Shown here in pieces: positions 54,895 to 62,424 of a stretch of DNA of 64,000 bases. The notes below the pieces were generated by a model. That model did not search any database. It saw only the letters and a list, made by a program, of their open reading frames with translations, and was not told the origin of the DNA. This DNA is from CAZNPH01 sp964574985 (GTDB taxonomy: Bacteria; Bacteroidota; Bacteroidia; Bacteroidales; SM23-62). Both the position numbers and the translations under genes were made by a program. Position 1 is the stretch's first letter, and every line of letters starts with the position of its first letter. Where the stretch lies: positions 1-64,000 of the forward strand of contig CAZNPH010000009.1 in NCBI GenBank assembly GCA_964574985.1. The letters are read 5' to 3'.

Positions 54895-55253
54895 CAGGTC
54901 AGGTGGAAAATTGCCGACACCCTCCCTTCTGACCGGTTCCATTCCCTGACGGCCTCAGGTGTTTTGTCAATATACAGCCTGCAGCCCTTTTTTTCCAGGA
55001 ATTCATTTGCTTCCGGTGATAAGCCGGCCACTCCGAACTGCCCCGATCCGACAATCACCTTCTCCAGTCCGTTCACATAGATATTCCTGATTTCATCCAC
55101 CGCGATCTTATGAGATGTGCCGTAGAGCTTCTTGGAAATCTTTTTTTTCCGCTTACTGACCTGCCCGTCGGGATGAATGTATACATCGTGATGATAGGTC
55201 TTGTCCCTAAAAACGATCTTTCCGAAAGAAGTATCCAGTATTTCAGGCTTCAT
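54891..55253 (-). CDS. Mth938-domain (DUF498/AAMDC) protein
   Basis: A 120-residue protein of the Mth938/AAMDC family (FGKIVFRDKTYHHDVYI, then EKVIVGSGQFGVAGLSPEA). Members have a Rossmann-like fold and no settled enzyme function. The ATG at 55253 gives the common N-terminus. Upstream in-frame codons lie in the AT-rich intergenic region. Confidence 0.85.
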   Translation of the reverse strand: MKPEILDTSFGKIVFRDKTYHHDVYIHPDGQVSKRKKKISKKLYGTSHKIAVDEIRNIYVNGLEKVIVGSGQFGVAGLSPEANEFLEKKGCRLYIDKTPEAVREWNRSEGRVSAIFHLTC

Positions 55254-55260
55254 CGGTATT

Positions 55261-55308
55261 GAATTTATTTGAACATTCTTTATTTTTCCCTGAAAAATAA
55301 ATAAATTC
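55261..55308. repeat. Nested inverted repeats in divergent promoter region
   Basis: GAATTTATTT (55261-55270) pairs perfectly with AAATAAATTC (55299-55308), and TTTATTTTTC (55279-55288) pairs perfectly with GAAAAATAAA (55292-55301) across a CCT loop. The two overlap at their right arms, so they are alternative structures or operator half-sites between the Mth938-like and Gfo/Idh genes. Confidence 0.55.
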
Positions 55309-55362
55309 GGTGTTTTGAAACATCTCTTGCTTAATTTATGAAAATTCCTCAACTTTTACAAA

Positions 55363-56535
55363 ATGGAAAAGAAAAGAAAAATCAGAATGGGAATGGTGGG
55401 AGGCGGCCCCTCCTCCTTCATTGGCATTATTCATTACAATGCAGCTGTGCTGGACGGCCAGATTGAGCTGGTATGCGGGGCGTTCAGCTCGGATCCCGGC
55501 AAATCAGCGGCAACGGGCAGGGAATACATGCTGCCTCCGGAAAGGGCGTATGGTTCCTACGGGGAAATGATCAGCCGGGAAAGGGAACTGCCCGAAGGGG
55601 AGCGGATGGATTTTGCCTGCATTGTAACTCCCAACCATGTGCACTATGATCCCGCAAAGCTGGCCCTGGAGAACGGTTTCCATGTGATGTCGGACAAGCC
55701 CATGACATTTGATTCGAAAGAAGCCAGGAACCTGGTCAAACTGGTGCAGGAAAAAGGGCTTTTGTTCGGACTCACACATGCCTACACCGGTTATCCGCTG
55801 GTTAAACAAGCCAGGCAGATGGTTGCTGACGGCACCTTCGGAAATATCCGGAAGATTGTGGTCGAATATCCCCAGGGATGGCTGTCCACGCCGCTCGAAC
55901 AAACCGACAATGTACAGGCAGGCTGGAGGACCGATCCCGAACGCTCCGGCAAATGCGGAAGCATGGGAGACATCGGGACCCATGCATTGAACCTGGCGGA
56001 ATATGTAAGCGGACTCCGGGTGAACGAATTGTGTGCCGACCTGAGCATAATGGTTCCCGGACGCCTGCTGGACGATGACGGGAATGTGCTGATCCGTTTT
56101 GACAACGGTGCACGCGGGATCCTTTATGCAAGCCAGATCTCTGCAGGTGAGGAAAACAATCTGAAGATCAGGATATATGGAGAAAAAGGCGGACTCGAAT
56201 GGGCACAGCAGGAACCCAATTCATTGATCCTGAGATGGCTCGACAAACCCATGGAGATATACCGTGCAGGGCAGAACATGGGATATCTTTCCGAACCGGC
56301 CATCCGGAACAGCAGGATGCCCGCGGGGCACCCCGAAGGTTTGATCGAGGCATTTGCCAACCTTTACAGGGATTTCGCCACATGCATCCGTTATACGCTC
56401 GACGGGCAGAAGCCTCCGGAGGAATTCCTTGATTTTCCGGATGTTCATGACGGACTGAGGGGCATGTTGTTCATTGATTCCGTGGTGAAATCATCCGAAA
56501 GCAAGCAAAAATGGACCGAATTTATAAACCCTTAA
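55363..56535 (+). CDS. Gfo/Idh/MocA-family sugar dehydrogenase
   Basis: A 390-residue NAD(P)-dependent oxidoreductase. It has an N-terminal Rossmann fold (MGMVGGGPSSFIG), the catalytic lysine in MSDKPMTF (DKP variant of the EKP motif) and a catalytic histidine in GDIGTHALNL. Such enzymes oxidise sugar hydroxyls, often at C3. No Tat or Sec signal is visible, so it is cytoplasmic. First of a run with a TIM-barrel isomerase and beta-helix lipoprotein, 12 bp before the next gene. Substrate unknown. Confidence 0.9.
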   Translation: MEKKRKIRMGMVGGGPSSFIGIIHYNAAVLDGQIELVCGAFSSDPGKSAATGREYMLPPERAYGSYGEMISRERELPEGERMDFACIVTPNHVHYDPAKLALENGFHVMSDKPMTFDSKEARNLVKLVQEKGLLFGLTHAYTGYPLVKQARQMVADGTFGNIRKIVVEYPQGWLSTPLEQTDNVQAGWRTDPERSGKCGSMGDIGTHALNLAEYVSGLRVNELCADLSIMVPGRLLDDDGNVLIRFDNGARGILYASQISAGEENNLKIRIYGEKGGLEWAQQEPNSLILRWLDKPMEIYRAGQNMGYLSEPAIRNSRMPAGHPEGLIEAFANLYRDFATCIRYTLDGQKPPEEFLDFPDVHDGLRGMLFIDSVVKSSESKQKWTEFINP

Positions 56536-56547
56536 AATGAATACATT

Positions 56548-57540
56548 ATGGCCAGACCAGTAACTTTATTCACAGGACAGTGGGCCGACCTGCCCCTGGA
56601 AACCATGTGCCAAAAAGCAGGTGAATTCGGTTATGACGGACTCGAACTTGCCTGCTGGGGCGATCATTTTGAAGTCAACAAGGCAGACGATGCATATTGC
56701 AGGAAGAAAAGAGAACTGCTGAAGAAATACGATATGCAGCTGTTCTCCATTTCAACCCACCTGGTGGGCCAGTCTGTCTGCGATCCGATCGATGAACGGC
56801 ACAAAGGGGTCCTGCCGGAACACGTCTGGGGAGACGGTGATCCGGAAGGCGTCAGGCAACGGGCCGCAAAGGAAGTGATCGAGACCGGGAAGGCTGCCAA
56901 AAGGCTGGGCGTTGATGTTGTCAACGGATTCACGGGCAGTCCCATCTGGCATCTTTTGTATCCCTTCCCACCCATTCCGCCCTCCATGATCGACAAGGGT
57001 TTTGAAGAATTTGCCGGCAGGTGGAAACCCATTCTGGACGAGTTAGAAAAGATCGGGGTAAAATACGCACTTGAAGTGCATCCCACCGAGATCGCCTTTG
57101 ACATTGCCTCTGCCGAAAGAGCCCTTCAGGCAGTGGACAATCATCCGGCTTTCGGTTTCAATTACGATCCCAGCCACATGAGTTACCAGGGCGTGGATTA
57201 TATCGAGTTTATCTACAAATTCAGTGAAAAGATCTTCCATGTCCACATCAAGGATGCCAAGTGGTCATCCGTTCCCACCGCAGCCGGAGTTTTCGGGGGG
57301 CATACCAGCTTCGGCGACCGGAGAAGGTATTGGGATTTTGTAAGTCCGGGCCGCGGGGACGTTGACTTTGAAGAGATCATACGGGCACTGAACCGGATCA
57401 AATACGAAGGGCCTCTCTCCGTGGAATGGGAGGACAGCGGGATGGACAGGGAACATGGTGCAACCGAAGCGGCAGAATTTGTCAGAGCCGTTGATTTCAA
57501 TCCGTCCGATGTTGCCTTTGACGATGCATTCGGGGAATAA
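56548..57540 (+). CDS. TIM-barrel sugar isomerase/epimerase
   Basis: A 330-residue protein of the xylose isomerase-like TIM barrel (AP endonuclease family 2) group that acts on keto/aldo sugars with divalent metals. Metal-site segments are visible: YALEVHPTEIAFD (glutamate), NYDPSHMSYQGVDYI (aspartate/histidine), VHIKDAKW (histidine) and LSVEWEDSGMD (glutamate). No signal peptide. It is 12 bp after the dehydrogenase and 3 bp before the beta-helix gene. Exact reaction cannot be told. Confidence 0.88.
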   Translation: MARPVTLFTGQWADLPLETMCQKAGEFGYDGLELACWGDHFEVNKADDAYCRKKRELLKKYDMQLFSISTHLVGQSVCDPIDERHKGVLPEHVWGDGDPEGVRQRAAKEVIETGKAAKRLGVDVVNGFTGSPIWHLLYPFPPIPPSMIDKGFEEFAGRWKPILDELEKIGVKYALEVHPTEIAFDIASAERALQAVDNHPAFGFNYDPSHMSYQGVDYIEFIYKFSEKIFHVHIKDAKWSSVPTAAGVFGGHTSFGDRRRYWDFVSPGRGDVDFEEIIRALNRIKYEGPLSVEWEDSGMDREHGATEAAEFVRAVDFNPSDVAFDDAFGE

Positions 57541-57543
57541 ATC

Positions 57544-58929
57544 ATGAGAAGAACCCTGCCGGTAGCCATTCTGCCGGTCATTTGCATTTTTCTTTTTGCA
57601 TGCCGGTGCAAAAAAGAGGACAACCCCCCCGGCACCACGGAACCCCTGGAATTCCCGGATGAAATATTCCTGTCACCGGGCGGATCCGATTCCCATCCGG
57701 GCACCCGGGAAGAACCCCTGCGAAACATTGCCCTGGCGCTTCTCCGGTTGAAGCCGGGCGGGACACTGACCTTTCTGGAAGGAACCTATCCGATGAATGC
57801 CATGATCAGGATCACCAAACAGGGGTCGGCCGACAGCGTTACGGTCATCCGCGGAGATCCGGGGAAAACGGTGATCATAGACGGTGCCGGTGTAAATATC
57901 GGGACGGCAGGGAATTATCCCTATACCCAGGGAGCTATTCAGATCGGGAATTCCTCCCACCTGGTGATCAGGGACCTGATCATCAAAAATTCCAGCCAGG
58001 CGGGTATCAATCTGAATAAAAGCGACCACATCGATATCATCAACTGCACCACACTGAACACATTCTGTTCGGGGATCTCCGCATGGATCGGTACTTCCTG
58101 CGTGAATGTCCTGGGAAATACCGTGGTGAATGCCAACGATCCCGAGATGGCCTACGGTACGTTCACCGGAAATGCGACCCCTCATGAAGCGATCAGCATT
58201 GCCGGGACCGACAGTTTCGAAGTGGCCTGGAACCTGGTACGCGATTGCCAGAAGGAAGGGATCGACGTCAAGGAGACCTCATGCCACGGAACCGTCCATC
58301 ACAACCTTGTACATCATATGGACCGGCAGGGACTGTACATCGATGCATGGTTCGGGGTCCTGGAGGACATCGAAATGCACCACAACGTTGTGCATCATTG
58401 TGAAGCCGGAATCGCCATATCCTCGGAAGACGGTCCGAACAGCAAAGACCTGTGCATCCACCACAACCTGGTTTACCGGAACCGGGCCACCGGTTTGTTC
58501 TTTTCCCGGTGGGGAGAAGACAACATGCGTGAAAATGTCCGGGTTTACAACAATACCTTCTACAGGAACGGTTACGGAAACACAGAGGAAGGCAATCCTG
58601 ATTACTGGCTGACAGGGGGACTCTATCTGTTTTCCAGCCGTCTGAAGGATGTGTTCATTTACAACAACATCCTCAGCCGTAACAAGCCTTTCGAGCTGGG
58701 GCACACAGCTGACTATGATCCGGGGGATTTTGAAGAAAAGAACATCCGGATCGCATACAACCTGATCAACGACATCAACACGGTCCCCAATCCGTTTTAT
58801 ATGAAGACCTGGACAAAGGATACGGTCTGGTCCATAACCGGGGACAGTGCCCTGCTGCAGGAGCCTTTGTTTGCAGATCCCGCCAACGCGGATTTCAGGT
58901 TGAAAGGAGGGGATTTAATCCCTGTTTGA
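57544..58929 (+). CDS. Right-handed parallel beta-helix lipoprotein
   Basis: A 461-residue secreted protein with a lipoprotein signal peptide (FLFAC, C20). The body is a right-handed parallel beta-helix with repeated His/Asn-rich turns such as IEMHHNVVHHCEAG and LCIHHNLVYRNRATG, the fold of pectate lyases and similar polysaccharide-acting enzymes. The end is abrupt: where such proteins read DFRLKxGSPA, this one reads DFRLKGGDLIPV then a stop. A different frame carries a protein-like tail downstream (58919-58996). It may be truncated. Confidence 0.8.
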   Translation: MRRTLPVAILPVICIFLFACRCKKEDNPPGTTEPLEFPDEIFLSPGGSDSHPGTREEPLRNIALALLRLKPGGTLTFLEGTYPMNAMIRITKQGSADSVTVIRGDPGKTVIIDGAGVNIGTAGNYPYTQGAIQIGNSSHLVIRDLIIKNSSQAGINLNKSDHIDIINCTTLNTFCSGISAWIGTSCVNVLGNTVVNANDPEMAYGTFTGNATPHEAISIAGTDSFEVAWNLVRDCQKEGIDVKETSCHGTVHHNLVHHMDRQGLYIDAWFGVLEDIEMHHNVVHHCEAGIAISSEDGPNSKDLCIHHNLVYRNRATGLFFSRWGEDNMRENVRVYNNTFYRNGYGNTEEGNPDYWLTGGLYLFSSRLKDVFIYNNILSRNKPFELGHTADYDPGDFEEKNIRIAYNLINDINTVPNPFYMKTWTKDTVWSITGDSALLQEPLFADPANADFRLKGGDLIPV

Positions 58930-58996
58930 AAAAGTGCCCGATCTTATTGAACGTTTCGCCGAAAAGAAAGAAAAGGAAAGCAACAAAGACAAGTAG
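58919..58996 (+). other. Coding-like fragment after the beta-helix gene
   Basis: From 58919 to a TAG at 58994-58996, a frame different from the beta-helix gene encodes SLFEKVPDLIERFAEKKEKE and a further Lys-rich end. It looks like a real protein C-terminus and is preceded by an in-frame stop, so it may be a remnant of a deleted gene, or a frameshift product. Confidence 0.3.
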
Positions 58997-59019
58997 GCAC
59001 TCCGGCACAGGTCCGCAGA

Positions 59020-59751
59020 TCATTTTTCCGGAAGTTCCCTGATCCTGATGTTCCTGAACCATACAAAACTCCCGTGGTCCTGCAGGGCTATATGGCCTTT
59101 TTTCACGGACCCGTAACCGGGATAATCTTTCCATTTGCCCTGACTGACCCGCTTTTTCCACGGGTCTGACCACATTTCATATTCCACCACCTTTTTGCCG
59201 TTCAGCCAGTGTTCAACGTGTCCGTTATCCACGATGATTTTGGCCGTATTCCATTCGCCTGCCGGTTTTATTTCTGCGTTCCGTGCCGGATGCATGGCAT
59301 AGTTGGATCCGGTCAGCTGCGTTTCTTTCAGTTCCTGGGGAAAATCAAGGTCGTCCAGCAACTGGTATTCCGGACCCGTTTCATACACGGCCCTGTATTC
59401 AGGATCTTCATCCACCAGGTAAAGGATACCGCTGTTCCCCTGTGCACCGATCTTCCATTCCAGTTTCAGTTCGAAGTTGCTGAATTTTTTGTCACTCACT
59501 ATGTCCCCCCCAATATCACCGCCTTTCCCGAGGCCTTTCAGGGTTCCTTCCTCAACAACCCATCCCGAAGCGGAATCCTCCAGATATGAATGCCATCCAT
59601 CGGTGGTCCTTCCATCAAAAAGCAATTCCCATCCTTCTTTCTTCTCCTGCATGGTAAGCATGTTGTGTTTTTTGCTGTTATTTCTGCAGTCATTCAGACC
59701 CAGGGCAAGCACTGCGGAAATACAAATCAGGCCGGGTGTTCTCATGGTCAT
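59020..59751 (-). CDS. DUF1080 (3-keto-disaccharide hydrolase family) protein
   Basis: A 243-residue secreted protein of the DUF1080 family, now described as 3-keto-disaccharide hydrolase (concanavalin-like beta-jelly roll). The signal peptide ends near C22. The family core is clear: GWELLFDGRTTDGWHSY, LKLEWKIGAQGNSGILYLV, EYQLLDD and the C-terminal GHIALQDHGSFVWFRNIRIREL. It points away from the operator and from the GntR gene. It fits the dehydrogenase/isomerase cluster chemically if the substrate is a 3-keto-glycoside. ATGs at 59751 and 59745 are both possible starts. Confidence 0.88.
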   Translation of the reverse strand: MTMRTPGLICISAVLALGLNDCRNNSKKHNMLTMQEKKEGWELLFDGRTTDGWHSYLEDSASGWVVEEGTLKGLGKGGDIGGDIVSDKKFSNFELKLEWKIGAQGNSGILYLVDEDPEYRAVYETGPEYQLLDDLDFPQELKETQLTGSNYAMHPARNAEIKPAGEWNTAKIIVDNGHVEHWLNGKKVVEYEMWSDPWKKRVSQGKWKDYPGYGSVKKGHIALQDHGSFVWFRNIRIRELPEK

Positions 59752-59758
59752 GTTTTTT

Positions 59759-59791
59759 TAAAATTAAACAATTCTGTTTATTCTTCACAAA
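59759..59791 (-). promoter_or_regulatory. Possible promoter of the DUF1080 gene
   Basis: On the minus strand TTTG (59791-59788), a 21-bp spacer and TAATTTTA (59766-59759) resemble the phylum's promoter. It is next to the operator at 59806-59821. Transcription would start within a few bases of the ATG at 59751, which favours the ATG at 59745. Confidence 0.45.
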
Positions 59792-59805
59792 AAAAAATCC
59801 TGACA

Positions 59806-59821
59806 ACTTGTATGTACAAGT
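59806..59821. promoter_or_regulatory. GntR/HutC-type operator palindrome
   Basis: ACTTGTATGTACAAGT is a perfect palindrome of two 7-bp arms around TG. Its core GT-A-TG-T-AC is close to the HutC-subfamily operator consensus GT-N-TA-N-AC. It overlaps the -33 element of the GntR promoter and lies beside the divergent DUF1080 promoter, so the encoded regulator probably represses one or both. Confidence 0.75.
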
Positions 59822-59838
59822 ATGTTTTATTAGTTTTG
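59808..59838 (+). promoter_or_regulatory. Promoter of the GntR-deoC-kinase operon
   Basis: TTG (59808-59810), a 20-bp spacer and TAGTTTTG (59831-59838) fit the Bacteroidota consensus. The -33 box is inside the operator. The -7 box ends 14 bp before the ATG at 59853, leaving a very short leader. Confidence 0.7.
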
Positions 59839-59852
59839 CATCAAATACCGGA

Positions 59853-60569
59853 ATGAGCATCCCGCTTTACATAAAACTCAGCAATGTCCTGAAAAAACAG
59901 ATCCTGGGCGGGGTGTACCAAGACGGGGACCTTTTGCCATCGGAGAACTCGCTGGCCGGGAACTATCACATCACCCGGTCTACAGTCAGGCAGGCCCTTG
60001 AAGAACTGGCCAGGGAAGGGCTGATTATCAAAAAACAGGGGAAGGGAAGCATGGTCAGCCTGGAAAGAAAAAGCCTGGGTCTGCTGACCATCAGGGGATT
60101 TTCGGAAGTCCTGGGGAAAACCGGACTGGCCACACGCAGCCAGTTCATCCGGGAACCTGAAAAGACCGGTTGGGAGACGAACTTTTTCTATCCGCTCTCA
60201 TCACAGGAAAGAAGTGCCGGATGTATCCGGATGACCCGTTTGAGATGGGTGGAAGCAGATCCCGTCATGCTGGAATACATGTATATGCCCGATCTGGGGA
60301 TCCCCCGTTTTACCACCCGGCCTCTTGTGGAAAATTCATTTTTCAAAACCTTGCAGGTCAATTATCAGATCCAGATCAGAAATGTCGTGCAGGACGTCCG
60401 GGCAATCGGGTCATCCCCTGAGCAGGCCGGACTGCTGGGCATGAACCCGGGGGAACCCCTGCTTCACATTTACAGAAAACTGGAAACCAACCGGAAGGAA
60501 TTGAATATTTATTGCATTTTGTATTGCAATACCAAAAAGTATTATATTGGAAATATATTTGAAAAATAA
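59853..60569 (+). CDS. GntR-family regulator, HutC subfamily (UTRA)
   Basis: A 238-residue repressor with an N-terminal winged helix-turn-helix (about 1-70, YIKLSNVLKKQILGGVY and LPSENSLAGNYHITRSTVRQ) and a C-terminal UTRA effector domain (about 75-235), which marks the HutC subfamily that senses sugars or amines. Upstream in-frame codons reach 59736, but they lie before the promoter. The ATG at 59853 gives the normal N-terminus. Autoregulation is likely from the palindrome at 59806-59821. First gene of an operon with deoC. Confidence 0.9.
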   Translation: MSIPLYIKLSNVLKKQILGGVYQDGDLLPSENSLAGNYHITRSTVRQALEELAREGLIIKKQGKGSMVSLERKSLGLLTIRGFSEVLGKTGLATRSQFIREPEKTGWETNFFYPLSSQERSAGCIRMTRLRWVEADPVMLEYMYMPDLGIPRFTTRPLVENSFFKTLQVNYQIQIRNVVQDVRAIGSSPEQAGLLGMNPGEPLLHIYRKLETNRKELNIYCILYCNTKKYYIGNIFEK

Positions 60570-61286
60570 ATGAAAATGCACACATCTGAAATTGCAAAAA
60601 TGATCGACCATTCATTGCTTCATCCCACCATGACAGATGAAGACATGGTCAAAGGCTGTGAAATTGCCCGTAAATACAATACCGCTTCGGTATGCATCAA
60701 GCCCTATGCCATTGATCTGGCCCTGAAAGTCCTGAAGGACACCGATGTAGCCATCGGGACTGTGATCGGATTCCCGCACGGAAACAGCACCGTCGAAGTG
60801 AAGGTCTTCGAAACCGAAAAGGCCATTCGTGACGGAGCAACGGAGATCGATGCAGTGGTCAATATCGGCAAAGTACTTGGAAAGGACTGGGACTATGTAC
60901 AAAAAGAGATCGCCGCCGTTCTGACCATCGTCCGTTCCCACAATGCCATACTGAAACTGATCTTCGAGAACGATTTCCTTCCCGCCGATGAATACAAGAT
61001 CATGCTATGCGAGATCTGCAGCGGTCTGAAAGTGGATTACGTGAAAACATCCACCGGCTATGGTATGGTCAAGGGCCCTGATGGAAAGTATTCCTATGAG
61101 GGTGCCACCGATCATGACCTGAAGCTGATGAGAAAATATTCTTCCCCTGAGGTGAACGTCAAGGCAGCAGGCGGGGTAAGGACACTTGACGACCTGCTCC
61201 GGGTCAAATCGTTCGGCGTGAAACGGGCCGGGGCAACGGCAACCGAAGCCATCATGAAAGAAGCCATTGAAAGATTCGGGAAATAA
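60570..61286 (+). CDS. deoC: Deoxyribose-phosphate aldolase
   Basis: A class I aldolase that splits 2-deoxyribose 5-phosphate to acetaldehyde and glyceraldehyde 3-phosphate. It is 238 residues. The Schiff-base lysine is K159 in VKTSTGYG, with D94 (TEIDAVVNIG) and K198 (VKAAGGVRT) completing the active site. Start codon directly follows the GntR stop. Linkage to a PfkB-like kinase suggests a 2-deoxysugar phosphate is made upstream, or that the aldolase has a related substrate. Confidence 0.93.
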   Translation: MKMHTSEIAKMIDHSLLHPTMTDEDMVKGCEIARKYNTASVCIKPYAIDLALKVLKDTDVAIGTVIGFPHGNSTVEVKVFETEKAIRDGATEIDAVVNIGKVLGKDWDYVQKEIAAVLTIVRSHNAILKLIFENDFLPADEYKIMLCEICSGLKVDYVKTSTGYGMVKGPDGKYSYEGATDHDLKLMRKYSSPEVNVKAAGGVRTLDDLLRVKSFGVKRAGATATEAIMKEAIERFGK

Positions 61287-61297
61287 AACACTGATCC

Positions 61298-62422
61298 ATG
61301 GACACAGGAAAGCACATCCGGAACATCATCACCGGTCTGGATACCCTGAAACCCGATGATCCGGGCAAACAGGTATTTACAGGGTTTGACGGCTTTGTGG
61401 ACAAGATCCAGCGGGTGGTAAAATCTGCCAGCGGCAAGAAAACAATGTGGTTTGAAACCCTGGATGATTTTGGCGATCACCTGGTCAGACTCGCCGGGAA
61501 AAGCGGGCAGGTGGAACTGGTCACCCAGGAAACCAAGCTGGGAGGGAATGCACCCATCATGTCCAATTCCCTCGGACACCTGAGTATCCTGAACCATTGC
61601 ATGGCTTCCCTGGGAGTACCTGAATTGCATGATGCCTTCAGCCATATGCCTCCCTCCTGCTCAATCATCAGCATCTGCAATCCCGCAGAAACAAACGCCC
61701 TGGAATTCGATGACGGCAAGCTGATCATGTCTGAGCTGAGTTCGTTCAGGAAGCTGGACTGGAATTTCCTGAAAGAAGCAACCGGGACAGAAAGGATCAT
61801 TGAAGTGATGGACTCATGCCGGATCATTGCCCTGGTCGACTGGAGCAACCTCATCCATGCCACCGGACTCTGGAGGGGGATTGTACGGGATGTTCTTCCC
61901 CGCACAAAAAAGCAAGAGCGTGTGTTTTTCTTTGACCTTGCCGATCCATCCAAAAAATCCGACCGGGAAATACTTGAAGTCCTCGACCTGATGGCAGAAT
62001 TCAGGGCCTTTGGAAAGGTGTTGCTCGGACTCAACGAAAACGAGACCGGCATAGTAGGCGATGCCATCGGAAAGGGCAAAAAAGACGGCAGACCGCCGGA
62101 GTCATGGAATGCCAGGGAAAAAGGAGAATATGTGTTCCGAAACACAAACATTGATGAATTGCTGGTTCATCCGGTAAACCGATGTATTCTGTTCACCGGG
62201 GATTCCGTGCATGAGGTGCCCGGAAAGGTGGTAAAGAAACCCAAAATATCCACGGGAGGAGGGGACAACCTGAACGCCGGCATTTGTCTGGGCATCCTGG
62301 CAGGACTTCCCCCTGAAGAGATCCTGATCACGGGAATGGCCACTTCCGGTGCCTATGTACAAAACGGGACCAGTCCCGACCGGGAAGCCCTGACAGACTA
62401 CCTCCGGAAAATGTACGATTAG
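61298..62422 (+). CDS. PfkB-family sugar kinase, divergent
   Basis: A 374-residue ribokinase-fold protein. The phosphate-binding and catalytic-base motif near the C-terminus reads STGGGDNLNAG, instead of the common GAGDxFxxG, with the aspartate kept. Other PfkB regions (GGNAPIMSNSLG, LGLNENE) are visible. The acceptor sugar is unknown; 2-deoxyribose or a similar sugar is inferred from the neighbouring deoC. It starts 11 bp after deoC. Confidence 0.8.
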   Translation: MDTGKHIRNIITGLDTLKPDDPGKQVFTGFDGFVDKIQRVVKSASGKKTMWFETLDDFGDHLVRLAGKSGQVELVTQETKLGGNAPIMSNSLGHLSILNHCMASLGVPELHDAFSHMPPSCSIISICNPAETNALEFDDGKLIMSELSSFRKLDWNFLKEATGTERIIEVMDSCRIIALVDWSNLIHATGLWRGIVRDVLPRTKKQERVFFFDLADPSKKSDREILEVLDLMAEFRAFGKVLLGLNENETGIVGDAIGKGKKDGRPPESWNAREKGEYVFRNTNIDELLVHPVNRCILFTGDSVHEVPGKVVKKPKISTGGGDNLNAGICLGILAGLPPEEILITGMATSGAYVQNGTSPDREALTDYLRKMYD

Positions 62423-62424
62423 TT

